NCBI GenBank assembly: GCA_026545225.1
Contig: CM048846.1
Coordinates: forward strand, 21,078,001 to 21,142,000
Direction of reading: 5' to 3'
DNA: 64,000 nt
Source: Cornus controversa
Taxonomy: Eukaryota > Streptophyta > Magnoliopsida > Cornales > Cornaceae
Program-made: the position numbers and the translations under genes
Notes under the pieces: model-generated
The model's input: the letters and a program-made list of their open reading frames with translations, nothing else
The model's database searches: none
Told to the model about the DNA's origin: nothing
Part shown: one piece after another, positions 12,541 through 25,800 of the stretch
Numbering within the stretch: position 1 is the stretch's first letter
How the letters are laid out: each line of letters starts with the position of its first letter

Positions 12541-12652
12541 ATGCTGCAAAACTGAAGCCCCACTTTTTCCGGCTACTTCCTACAAAAAGAGGATAGCCCT
12601 CTCTTTCTCTCTCTCTCTCTCTCTCTCTGAGCTCAGCCACATGACCCATTAG
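12541..12652 (+). promoter_or_regulatory. Probable HOS15 5' leader with CT repeat and two tiny uORFs
   Basis: Upstream of the start codon lie a four-codon uORF (ATG at 12541, stop 12553-12555), a pure CT repeat (about 12598-12629) and a three-codon uORF (ATG 12641, stop 12650-12652). Neither uORF overlaps the main ATG at 12666. Whether both are transcribed depends on the start site, which I cannot see. CT/GA-rich leaders are common in plant housekeeping genes. Confidence 0.45.
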
Positions 12653-12665
12653 ATATTCACCCATC

Positions 12666-15600
12666 ATGACCTCCATCACTTCCGTCGAATTGAATTACCT
12701 CGTCTTCCGTTACCTTCAAGAATCAGGTACCCTCTCTCTCTCTATATATATATATATATAAATGTAAATGTATGTATATGGGGTATGTATATATATATAT
12801 ATGATTTAAGGTAATTTTAGTTTTAACTGTCGTATTGTGGATTTCTGAGCTCGTGTTAATTACTGGGTCGGTTGCGTTTTGGTTTAGGGTTTGGTTAGGG
12901 CTGTGCAAATTTAAGTTTTGTGAATTATTGTTAATTTAGTACGTTGGAGGTATCAGTATTGAGTAGTGAGAGCTTTTAGATCTGTGGGCGTTCGTGGTGC
13001 TATTGCTGTTGTTTGAATATTTTTGGAGCTTGAATTAAAGTTCTTCTTTCATGCAAATTCGTCCTAGGGTTTGCAAGGGGTTGGTTGAAGAAAGCATATG
13101 TATAATTTTTTGTTAGGTTAGGGTTTGCTCAATGTGTTGTTGTATGACCAGTTCTCCGATTTCCTTTATATGTTTAGGGTTTTGGTGGGCTTGGAAGTGG
13201 TTGGTATTCTAAAGGGAGGTTAGGAGGGATTATTTGGTGAAAGCAGTATATTTTAAGTCATTTAAGGAAAGGTAGGCTTACTTTGAGTGAGATTGTGTCA
13301 ATTAATATTGCCTTTATTAGAAAATTAAGGAGGATCTCCAAACTGACGATAAAAAATGCCGCTTTGTGCAACATTGATAGAAAGATAGTGTTTATGAAAG
13401 TGGGTTTGCTTTTTAGAAACCAATTGGTTCACTGTTGTATCTAGAAGACTAGGAAGCATGGATACTTCTCAAGGTCGCCATGGCCGTATTGGATACCTAT
13501 CCGTGTCCGATAAATGACGGATGGGAAATATCCGGAATTTTAAAAAATATATATTTTTAAAAGTTATATACTGACAGGATACTTCTAGGATACAACATGA
13601 TACTTCTGGTATATGGTTGGGCAAAATCATAAATGTTTTTATAAAAAACAGGAGTCTAATTGTAATAATAGAAAAGTTCATTGTTTAAAAGAAAATAAAA
13701 CAAAAAGGACTTAAAAGCCCAAATCAATACTAATCAACACTCCATCAAAGCAGTGAGAGAGAGGAATAGAGAGAAAAAGAAGAAAGAGAAGAAGAAGAAG
13801 CGGGATCCGGTGTCTACTAAGGGATGTATTAATTTCGGTCATTCAAGTTCTAGGGTTAGGGTTATTATTTTTTTTTTTTGTGTTTCATCAAATTGCCTCT
13901 TTATTTATGAACATATTAGTGATTACATTTACATTCATAATATTATGGAGAACTAATCAATAATTAACTTTTTTTTTATATAAAATATCTTACCGTACTT
14001 GAATCCTGTTTTTTTGGAGATTTGTTGCATCGTCGTATCCCATATCTGTGCTTCCTAGTGTAGAAGTTCATCTCTCACGGTTACTTCATGTTTTGCAGAA
14101 AAATATATCATGCTTGCTGATAAATCCATTACCAGACTTCTATTTTGCGCTTTTTTGTTTTTGTTTTGCCTCCCTAAGGTTGTAGGTGTTTCTGTTGGTA
14201 ATGGTCTCTAAAAAGAACACTCTGATTCCCAAATGATCAGGATTTTAAGTTCCCAATACTGTGTTGTGTGATCAACTTTGGTTGCTCCCTTAGAATGGTT
14301 ATTATGGATGGCTAGGACTTGGTTAATATGGTTGATTAAGATATCTAAAGCACGGTTCCTTGAGTTCTCATTGCCAGTAGGTATACTGTTGAATGTGATA
14401 TCTGTTTTCTTTTGAACTAATTTATTTAGACAAGCTAAATATTTACTTTTGCTTATAGTTTTAGGATCCCATGGGGGAGGAAACCTTCTGGGCTCTAGTT
14501 TCCATTTTCCATTTAAATTCAAGCAAAAGGGAAGAGATATATATGATGCTTTAAATTTGTTTCTTGTCATACTCTTTTGCAGGTTTTACACATTCTGCTT
14601 TTGCCTTGGGATATGAGGCAGGTATTAACAAATGCCCTATTGATGGCAATTTGGTTCCTCCTGGAGCTCTTGTCACTTTTGTGCAAAAAGGACTTCAATA
14701 CCTAGAGATGGAAGCCAACTTGAGTAATGCTTGCATGTCTAATTTAATTGCATATTTGATTCATATTTCTTGAACTATTCTTTATTCTGCATACCTTGTA
14801 GTTATGTTGATCAATGTTTGTTTCAAGCTTGTCAGAGTGACACAGATATGGATGAAGATTTCTCATTTCTACAACCTTTAGATCTCATTACAAAGAATGT
14901 CAATGAACTGCAGCAAATGGTAAAAGAGAAAAAGAAAAATCAGCAGAAGAGTAGAGAAAAAGAGTTAGAAAGGGAACATGAAGTAGAACGCGGGCGAGCA
15001 AGAGAGAGGGAAAAACAAGCTAGGGAGAAGGAACGTGAAAAGGACAGAGAGAGGATAGAAAAGGATAAGGAGAGAGAAAAACAGCATGGTGAGGATCACA
15101 CTAATAGAGAAATGGTTGCGGATCAAGAAGATAAGGTTAATGTCAAACATGAAGAAAATGGAACCTCTGGAGGTAAATCCCCTCTAATTTTGTTTTCTGC
15201 TTTGCTTTATCTAGCAACCTAGACGATATTTTTGTTGCGTGTTTTACATTTAAAAAAAAAAAAAACCTGTTGTGCATGCTCTTTCCTTTTGTCTTTCTTT
15301 CTGAAAGCTTTATATTTATTTATTTCTCATTTTGTTCTGCCAGTATTGTCTTAGGACTTGGGAGACTTCAGGCACATTTTTGTTCATCATTTACTGTTTT
15401 TCTACATTATTGCATTACAGTTTGTGCTAATCCTTATGTTTTAGGTTCAAATTAGTGGGGCATACTGCTGAAATTCACAAAAAGTTATCATAATTGAGAA
15501 CTAAGGCTGTTGGTGGACCACATAGCCATTAGCTCAAGTGATATCTCCTCATCCTCCCACATGAGAGGTTGAGGGTTCAAGTCCCATTTGGGTAATAGTG

Positions 15601-18600
15601 GGGGTGTGTGTCTTACCTATGGGGAAAAAAGCTGTTTGTGGGACTGAATTAATGAATTTGAGACTGATTACCTTGAATGTTGGTTTTATCATCATTTTAT
15701 TTTGAGTACTATATTTAACGTTCAAAATTTGGACTAAATGCTCTTTTCTTAAGCTAATCATATCCCTCAATCTTTTAGTTTAATGTATTGTTGATTGTGC
15801 AGCTGGTTTTATATTCAGACTAGGTCTGTTTGGAACTGTGATACTGCATCAAATCTTTTAAGTTCCTTTTGTTTTTGTTTGTTCTGTCCTGTACTTGAGG
15901 TTAACAAGTCCTGATCAACTTATATGAAATAGCTCGGGGCAATGAAAGCCTCGTGAGAAGAATTACTTATGCCTGATTTGGGGTTAACTGCAATATCTTT
16001 GCTCTCAAGACGTGGCTGCATTTCATCTGTAGGAAGAAAATTTAGGTGTATTATGATTTTATGAGTGCGAAATATATATATTCATGCAAAAAATGAGGTG
16101 ATAAGACAAAGGCACTCATTGTTAATTATGGAATATTGTGATTTTACACTTTGTTATCATCTCAGGAAGGCTAATATAGTTGCTGATGCATTTAGTCTCG
16201 TGGATTGGCTGTTAGCCTCATAATTTGGAAGTGGAATAAACTGAAAACAACTAAAATGAACATGATTCATGAGGATGTACGTATAATTTAGTTGTATAAC
16301 CAACCCTTTTTCACAAGGCAATCAAGGCTCAACAAAAAAAAACCTTGAATTTATAAATTATTAGAGAAAGATAAAATTGGTGATGAGTAAGAAGGTGGTT
16401 TAGTACATTTAGATGGTGGATTGTGACTCCTTGGTAGACTGGATGTATCACAGTTAAGGGAAGATGTGTTAATTTGGGCTCAGGTGGTGTTGGCTAGGCC
16501 AGTGTCGGATCATATCTCTTTGTTGCTTGATTGCGGGGCATGAGGAGGAAGACTCCGTTCAAGTTTGAGAATATGTGGCTTCGAACAGAAGAGTTTAAGG
16601 AGTTGGTTTAGATATGGTTATGAGGTTTGGGGGAATCCGAGTTTCGTGCTTGTGAACAAGCTTTGGCTTTTGAAGGAGGATCTTCGAAAATGGAATAGGG
16701 AGGTCTTTGGCAACCTAGAGTGGAGGAAGAACAGGCTCCTAGGGGAAATCTCAGACCTTGACCGGAAGCAAGGAGTTAAGGGTTATGGAGCAGAGGAGAG
16801 GGGTAGGAGGGAGGAATGTAAGGTGGAGATTGGGGAGATAGCTTCTATAGAGGAAATTTCGTGGAGACAAAAATTTCGGGCTTTATGGTTGAAGGAAGGA
16901 GATAGGAATACGAGATTCTTTCATCAGTTGGTGAGTGCTTATCGTAGGAGTAACCATATTAGGCAAATCAGGGTGGACGACTCTATGTTGAGCTAGGAGG
17001 AGGTGGATAGAGGAGTGACCTCGTGCTATCAACAACTTTATATAGAGACCTCATCATCGAGATCTCTCATAGGGGTCTTGGAGTTTGATTTGATATCCAT
17101 GGAGGAAAGGGATTGTTTGGAGCATAGTTGTTAAAGGCTCAAGGCGCACCGAGGCGCTAAGACCTCCTGGAGCTTGAGGCGCGAGGCGCAAGGCGAGGCG
17201 CGCGCCCGACTGAAGCGAGGCGCAAGTTGATTTTTTATTTATTTATTTATTTTAAAAATAATATTTGTAGCCAATATCTAGCAATACAAAGCAAACAACA
17301 ATACAAACCTTATTATACAATGAAGAAGAAGAAGAAAAAAAAAAATCACAGGTTTCACAGCTCAACATATTTTGCGCATTTCACAATATCACAACAAAAA
17401 GGCAACAGGAAAAAACAGAGCAGAAAAAACACCTATTATTATATAATTATACAATTACACAGAGGTCAGAGGCATTATTAATTTATTATACAATGAAGAA
17501 GAAGAAGAAGAAGAAGAAAGGGGAACAGAGAAAATAGAGAAGAAGAAGAAACAGGGCTGAATGGCTGAAGAAAAAAAACAGAGAAGAAAGGGGAAGAGAG
17601 AGAAGAAGAAAGAGAAGAACAGAGCAGAAGAAAAAAAAACAGAGAAGAAAGGGAAGAGAGAGAAGAAGAAGAAGAAGAAAGCAGAAGAAAAAAAAACAGA
17701 GAAGAAGGGGAAGAGAGAGAAGAAGAAGAAGAAGAAGAAGAAGAAAAAAAAAAAACAGAGAAGAAGGGGAAGAGAGAGAAGAAGAAGAAGAACAAGAGAA
17801 GAAAAAAAAAACAGAGAAGAAGAAGAAAGAGAAGAAGAAAAAAAACAGAGAAGAAGGGGAAGAGAGAGAAGAAGAAGAAGAAAGAGAAGAAAAAAAAAAC
17901 AGAGTAGAAGGGGAAGAGAGAGAAGAAGAAGAAAAAGAAGAAGAAGGACGAGAGCCACGAGAAAGAGAAGAACAGAGCAAAAGAAAAAAAAACCAGAGAA
18001 GAAGGGGAAGAGAGAGAAGAAGAAGAAGAAAAAGGTTGAGAGCCGAGAGAAAGAGAAGAATAAAAAAAAAACAGAGAAGAAGAAGAAGAGAGAAAAAAAA
18101 CAGAGAAGAAGCTTACCGGAAGAGAGAAAGCTCGCCGGAGGAGAGAGAGCTCGCCGGAATCTGCCGCAATCTTCAAACCTCTGAAGCTTGCAATCTGCCG
18201 CAACCCGCAAGTACACGAGTCGAAAGGCTCTGTAGAGTCGAAAGGCCCTGTTTGGGTCTTTAAAGTTTAAACTAAATTAATCAAATTCAGTCCCAGCGCC
18301 CCGCGCCTCTCGCCTCTCGCCTCGCAGCGCCTTGCGCCTCTATACAATAGGCGCGCGCCTTACTAAAGGCGCCTCGCCTCGGTCCCTATCAGGCGCAGAA
18401 GCCGCGCCTCAGGCGCGCGAGGCGCGCGCCTTTGACAACTATGGTTTGGAGAGGCCATTTGAGGTGGAGGAGGTGATCCTGGCTTTGCAGAGTTATAGTG
18501 GAGACAAAGCGTCGGGGTTGGATCGCTTCTCTATGGCCTTCTTTCATCACAATTGGGAGGTGGTGAAGAGTGAGATTGTGGCAACAGTTCACTTCTTTCA

Positions 18601-19818
18601 TTTGCATGGGAGGTTTGAGAAGTCCATATAAACGCTTCCTTCATTACACTCATTTCTAGGAAGGGTGGAGCCGTTGACATTTGGGATTTCAGGCCTATTA
18701 GCTTAGTGGGTAGTATGTACAAGTTTATAGCCAAAATCCTAGTGGCGAGGTTGAAGGAAGTACTTAACGGGGTGACTTCAGAGTCTCAGAATGCTTTTGT
18801 TGGAGGTCGCCAGATTTTGGACTCGATTTTGATAGCTAGCGAGTGTGGAGATGCCAAATCCAACAGTGGTGAGCCAAGGGTGGTGTGTAAGCTTGATGTA
18901 GAGAAAAATTATGACCACGTGAGTTGGAACTTTCTGATTTACGTTCTGGAGAGGATGGTTTGGGAGAGCCGGAGAGGCGGTGGGGTTGGATTCGGTTTTG
19001 TATTTCCACGGCGAGATTCTCAGCGTTGATCAATAGTGTCCCCTTGGGATTCTTCGATGGCTTGAGAGGTTTAAGGCAGGGGGGATTCGTTATCTCCCTT
19101 TCTTTTTGTCATTTTGATGAGGAGAGTGGCCGGGTTGGGCTGTTTCAGAGGCTTTGGGGTTGGGAGGACCCCTCTAGCTAGATGAAGATCTCCTATTTGC
19201 TTTTTGCGGATGGCACCATTGTGTTTTGCGATGCCGATGAATATTAGGGATGGCAACGGGGCGAGGCGGGGCGGGTTTTCGCTTCTCCGTCCCCGCCCCT
19301 GTTAAGCTTTTGCAACCCCAAACCCACCCAAAACCGATTAGCAATTTCTCCCTCCTACCCCGTCCCTGCCCCATTTAATTTCCCCCCGCCTCGCCCCGCA
19401 CTGTTTATTCTATCATTTAGTTTTTTTTTTAAAAGCAAAAATTTAACTTAAACACAGTCCTTATTTTTCTATCCACGAATAAAGAAATTAAAAAAAACAC
19501 ACAGAGAAGGAAAGATCTGTCACTAATTGCCCTCAAATAGAAACCTATAATTGAATTTCTTAACATTTCCTCTCATACGAGATACGAAAAAGCACACATA
19601 TAAAACAAATCGAGAGACACATTCAATCAGTTAACTAAACAGAGAATGACACATTTAATTCAAAATTAAGAAATATAACAAAAAAAAGTGATAACTTACG
19701 GATTTTGTCACAAAGACGGATGACCTTAATTGCAATTATATAACCATTAAGTGCTCATCTTCTCTGCCCTTCTTCTGATCTCTCTTTCTATATATATGTA
19801 TGTGTATATATATGTATG

Positions 19819-19862
<44 letters not shown>

Positions 19863-22800
19863 TAACTCTCGCCTCGCCCTTGAATCTCACACCTCAAGCT
19901 CCCTCTCTCTGTCTGGTCCCTCACTTTATATTCCCTCTCTCTCTCTCACTCTGAAGTGACGGTGCTCTTAGATTCAGGGCTAGCTTTCCTTTATATTATA
20001 TGATATATATAATATTTATATATATATATAGATATATATATATTAGTGTGGTCGTTACTCGTATATGTGTGGCCGTAAATATATATATGTTTTCTTTATA
20101 TATAATATATAATAAGTAAGGGTATGTTGGTAAATTTAGGGCTAGGTTTCTTTTATATATTATATATATAATACTTATATATATATATATATCTAAACGG
20201 GGCGGGGCAGGTACCTGTTGGGGTAGGGCTTTACCCCGCCCCTGCCTCGAACTCGCGCGGGTTATTCTCCCTAAATCTCCCCGCCCTGTTTACTTAAACG
20301 GTTCTGTAAACGGGTTTTAAACGGTGCGGGGCGGGGCAAATTGCCATCCCTAGTGATGATAGACAGTCGAGATACCTAAGAGGGGTCTTGGTGTTCTTTC
20401 AAGCGGTCTCGGGATTGAAGATTAATCTTGGGAAGAGCGAGATTGTGCCTTTGGGATCATCTAGGCAACATCCTTGGTTACAAGGTGGGGTCTTTTCCCT
20501 TATCTATTTGGGCTTATTGTTGGGGTTCAGTCGTAGAGAGCTTCTTCTTGGGAGAAGTAATATCTATTGAGGGGGGGGGGGATATGGATTTGCTGAAGAG
20601 CACCTTGTCGAGCCTTCCTACTTAATGGTGGGAGTAAATTTGTACCCCCATTCAGTTGGGAGGGTTGGGTACGAGGAGATTGGACTTGTTCATCAAAGCT
20701 TTGTTGGGTAAGTGGCTGTGGCAATTTGGGGTGAAGAGGCATAGGCTATAGAGGAGGGTCATATGCGATAGATATGGTGAGGTTAGAGATGGGTGGTGCT
20801 CGTTGTTGTTGAGGTCTCCAGCGGGAGTTGGCTTGTGGAAGAACATCATGAAGGGCTCGAATGAATTCTCCAAGCATATCCGCTTCAAGGAGAGGGATGG
20901 GCGCCTCATCAGTTTTTGGGACGACCCTTGGTGTGGAGAGAGGTCGTTTGAGAGTGTTTCTGAGATTGGCTGGTATTGCGATTGATAGGTAGGCAACGGT
21001 TGCTCATTGTTATCACCTTGATGGTGGGAAACTTCTTGGGATATGCAGTTCGAGAGATTTCTCCAAGATTGGGAGTTGGAGGATATGGTTGAGTTTCTAG
21101 TTTTGCTTTACAGTCAACCTATCCCCGATGAGGGGATGGATGAGTTGCTTTGGGCGAGTATGAGCCATGGGAGATTTGAGGTTCGCTCATTTTACTTCGA
21201 TTGATGGATTCTCAGGGGATTTCCTTTTCGTGGAGCTGAGTTAAGGGCTATGACTTCTATGGGAGAGTTTCAACGGATAAAATCGCTTGATCTTATGGTT
21301 GCTGAGGATTGGTTGGAGCAGGTGACCAAGATCCGGGATACTCTTCTGATCCAGGAGGATGAGTTGAGGATATCCTTTGCTTCCTTCCAATTTTCTGGTG
21401 ATGCTGCGTAGTGGTGGAAGACGATTAAGAACACCACAGATGTTGATGCTATGGAATGGGACACCTTTATTGGGCTATTCCTTAACAAATACTTTGTGGA
21501 GGTTGTGAGGGATTCGAAGAGGGAGGAGTTCTTGGGGTTGCTATAGAAGGATATGACAACGATACAGTACGGGGGAAAGTTCACTTCATAATCTCGTTTT
21601 GTGCTGGAGTTGGTAGTTACTGAGGCCCTGAAGGCCAAGCGGTTTGAGAGGAGACTCAAAGTTTCAATTAGGGATAAAGTTATGCCTTTGAATTTGCTGT
21701 CTATTCGGAGCTGGCTGAGAGGGCTATGATAGTTGAGGAGAGTGTGCAAAGCGGACAATATCTGCACAGTGTGAAGTAGACAGTACCTACACAGTGCGGG
21801 TCAGGTTTGGGGCTGTGTAGATACTGTTTGCTTTGTACATTCTCCTCTCGGTGCTTATGATTTTTCAAAATGGGTGTCTACACAGTTTGGGAGAAATCCA
21901 CGCATATAAGTGCCAGCAATTTCTCCCCTTAGGCAATGTGGGACGTCACTATCAACCCCTCTTGGGATCCAACGTCCTTGCTGGCATGACCCTCATGGGC
22001 TTGTGCACGTTCCCCCCATTTTTGGTGGGGGATTGGCTTTGATACTAGTTTTCACGACCTGCCTCACAATGTAGATTTTGTCTGTTTTGCACGCTCTTTG
22101 TGCTCACAGTTTTTAAAACGTGTCTACATAGTTAGGAGGTGTCCACACATATAAGTGCCAGCAATCACTTCCCCCAGACGATGTGAGACGTCACAATCAC
22201 CCCCTTATTGGGATCCAATGTGGCCCTCATGGGCTTGTGCACGCACCCCCCTTTTTTGGCTGGGGATTGACTTTGATACCTGTTGGGTTGGCTCAAATTC
22301 CTATTGTAATTAGGTTTCTATTATAGAGTTGTATCTTATTAGGTAATTTTTTAGTAGGCAAGTCTTAGTCTCAAGAAAGAAAATTTCTTGTTAAAAAGGT
22401 CTTGTGCTCTAAGAAATTGTAATCCTTGTCTACCAAGGAATTGGGTTTTGGGCTCTATAAATCGTTACCTATATTATAGGTTGAGACTTATGAGAAGAGA
22501 AGAGACAATACTCTATTTGAAATTAGAGATCAACTGACGGAGCGGAAGCTATGAACGTTTGTGCACGAACAAGATAAACAACTTTGAATCCACAAAGTTA
22601 AAGAAAAATGCAAAACAATTGGTATATTATTGATAAATTGATTGATTGATTTCTGCCCTATGGCAGTACATATATCTGGTGGTATGTGATTGGAGGCTTA
22701 TTTTTTCAACAAATTGGTATTAGAGCTTCAAGGTGCACACAAGTTGTTTGATAAAAATCTTGTCTAGATTTTTTCTTCATAACACGGGTGTTGTTCGTCT

Positions 22801-25800
22801 TGGGCACTTGTGACAATCATGACCGGTAATATTGCCACACAGTACAAGGTGGAGAGATTTGATGGTAAGGGTAGCTTTACCCTATGGTAAGGGAGGGAAG
22901 GACATCCTAGTTTAACAAGGGTTAGCATGAGCGTTGAAAGGGACAGATGGAAAGCCAGAAAAAATGTCAGTTGATGATTGGCAGGATATAGAGTCACGGT
23001 GTGTTAGCACTATTCGACTCTGTGTTGAGGATAACATCATTAACAATGTTAATGGAGAGGAAGGCGGAAACCTCTTGGAGCACATGAATGAATTTCATTG
23101 AATTGTTGACCAACTTGAAAAGGTCGATGTAAAAATTAAAGAAGAAGACAAAGCCCTATTGCTTCTTACTTCACTTTCAGATTCCTATGTGAACATAGTG
23201 ACTACCGTCTTGTATGGCAAGGTTGCGCTGAAGATGGAGGAAGTTGAGTCGATTCTCTTGTCCAAAGACAAAAGGAAATCTCCCATTGATGAGAGTTCAT
23301 GTTCGGCTATGGTTGCTCATTGGCAGAATGGGGAAAGGCAGACCAACCAGGGATCTAGTGTTAGCGGCAGGTCTAGATCAAGGGGTGGAGAAAGGGTAAG
23401 CAGTGCCACATATGTCGTGAGTGGGGCCACATTAGGAAGAACTGTCCACTTGCAAAGTGGAAGGATGATGGCGGCTCCGAGAATGGATCTGCCGCATATG
23501 CTTGTGATAATGACTTTGGTGATGTTCTCACAATTTCCAAATGTGACACTCTTACTTAATATGAGTGGCTTTTAGATTCGGGTTCATCGAACCATATTTG
23601 CTTCGTGAAAAAATGTTATGATTCATTTAAAGAACTTGGTGGTAGTTCTTTGACATTGTCTAATGGTGACAACTGTGCTGTTGAGGGCGCGGGAACGGTG
23701 AAGTTCAAATGTTTGATGGGCTGGAACGCGCTTTGAGAGATGTTGCTTACGCACCAAAGTTGCGGTATAATCTAATTTCCTTGAGCGGGTTAGACTCCAT
23801 GGGCTGCAAGTGCTCTATTACAGCCTCATGAAGATCACAAGGGCTGCATGGTATTAATGCAAGAAGAGCAGAGTGGAGGTTTGTACCATCTGGTGGGGAG
23901 TGCTAATGACACTCAGACTTCGATTGTGGATAGGAAACGGGATGCACATGGTAACAAGATCTTGAGAGGTGTTTCGTTTGATTTATCGAAGACACAGGTT
24001 GCACGTTTCCCGACATACGTGGGTGAAATGAAAGTTCCTGCTTAGAGAAGGGTTGCATCGAAGCTCCCTTCCAAAGTCACTTGATAGTGTTGACTTGACA
24101 TAGCTGCATGAATACATTGGTCGTGCGGATCAAGGGGGAGTATTGTTTCATACTTGATTTGGGTTATGTAGCTGGAGTTTGAAAGGCCGATAGATCGTTT
24201 ATGGATTTGTAGACGGGAGTCTTGTGTATTGAAGACTTAGTCAAATTTTTTGCCAAATGGGGGATTGCTGGGTTGGCTCAAATTCCTATTGTAATTAGGT
24301 TTCTATTATAGAGTTGTATATTATTAGGTAATTTCTTAGTAGGCAAGTCTTGGTCTTAAGAAAGGAAATTTCTTGTTAAGCAAGTCTTGGGCTGTAAGAA
24401 ATTGTAATCCTTGTCCACCAATGAATTAGGTTTTGGCCTCTATAAATAGTTACCTATGTTATAGGTTGGGACTTATGAGAAGAGAAGAGGCAATACTTTC
24501 TTTGAAATTGAGAGGTCACTTTTATTGTTTTGAGAAGGAACTTAGAGAGAGAATTCTTGTTTAGAATTTGTGATTTTCTTTTGAGTAAAATTAGGTGTAT
24601 AAGGGTTGAGAGTTGAGCGTACTCTTGATACAATTCTTCAACTTGTACTATTATAATCTATATAGTGAAATCAGGCTCTCCGTGAACGTAGGTTTGTTTA
24701 GCCGAACCATGTATAATTCTTGGTGCGTTCTTTTGCTTCGTGCTTGTTTACTTATCATCAATTATAATATTTGGTGGCACGTGATTGGAGGCTTATTTTC
24801 TCAACATCTGTCACGACTCGCTGTGTAGATACTGTGTGCTTTGCACACTTTCTTCAACTATCATAGCCCTCTCCACCAGCTCTGAATAGACACGCAGTTT
24901 CAAAGGTATAACCTTATCTCTAAATGAAACTCTGAGTCCCCTATCAAACCCCACTTGGCCTCAGTAGCTACCAACTTTGGCGCAAAACGAGATAGGGAAG
25001 TGAACTTCTCCTTTTACTGTATCACCATCATATCCTTCTATAGCAACCCAAGAACTCCCCCCTCTTCGAATCCCTCACAACCTCCATAAAGTATTTGTCA
25101 AGGAATAACCTAGTGAAGGTGTCCCACTCCATAGCATCAACATTTGTGGCGTTCTTAATCATCTTCCATCATTGCGTAGCATCATTAGTGAATTGGAAGG
25201 AAGCGAAGGGAACCCTCAACTCATCCTTCTGGATCATAAGAGTATCCAGGATCTTTGTCACTCGCTCCAACCAATCCTTGGCAAACATAGGATCGGGGTC
25301 GCCTCGAAACTCAGGCGGTTGCTTCCCCTCTAGCTCTACGTGGCGGCATTGTTCTATAAAATCACTAGAAAAGGGTTTAATCACGGTTATATTATCAAAT
25401 TTTCAATTTATTATGCACATAGCACATTATACATATTTCACATAATACATATTATACTTCACGAAACATAATATAATAACAAATCAAACATGTAATTCCA
25501 AGTTAACATGTGGTTCAAACCCTTACCTGTTGTCCTAAGGTGTTCGAACCTAAAGCTTTGATACTAGTTGTCATGATCTGACCTGCATTGTGTAGATATC
25601 GTCCGCTTTGCACACTCTCTTCTTGGTGCTCATGGTTTTCAAAACGGCTTTGCGCAGTTAGGAGGCATCCACACATATAAGTGTCAACAACTTCTCCCCC
25701 CCAGGCGATGTGAGATGTCACACACGTTGATGCTTTTAAAGTACAAATGGAGCCCATACATATGATACAATGACATAACAAATAAATTTAGAAGGATACT

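Larger units (their letters stand above)
16400..21205 (+). pseudogene. L1-type LINE ORF2 remnant, split by two insertions
   Basis: Pieces of one non-LTR retrotransposon ORF2 occur in order. 16400-17115 holds the endonuclease end ('LARPVSDHI') and the linker to RT. 18444-19240 holds RT, with [18 protein letters not shown] and [14 protein letters not shown]. 20353-21205 holds late RT and the C-terminal region, with [15 protein letters not shown]. Frames are broken by stops and shifts. The catalytic FADD box is FADG (19203-19214), so the enzyme would be dead even if translated. hAT-like elements at 17123-18443 and 19245-20352 interrupt it. It runs in the same direction as HOS15, inside intron 3. 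Confidence 0.85.

Noticed and set aside
12881..12900. Interstitial telomere repeat
   Set aside because: Only single TAGGGTTT units with different flanks, not a TTTAGGG array; better read as teloboxes.
14208..14570. Minus-strand 120-codon frame
   Set aside because: It lies in HOS15 intron 1 opposite the transcript, has no recognisable domain and ends at the exon 2 acceptor region.
15525..15600. Possible tRNA gene
   Set aside because: A- and B-box motifs are present but no cloverleaf can be formed; this is a SINE head.
17455..18216. Long open frames on both strands (up to 253 codons)
   Set aside because: They come from a nearly pure purine tract: Lys/Glu/Arg on one strand, Ser/Phe/Leu on the other. 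They lie inside a non-autonomous element, with no domain.
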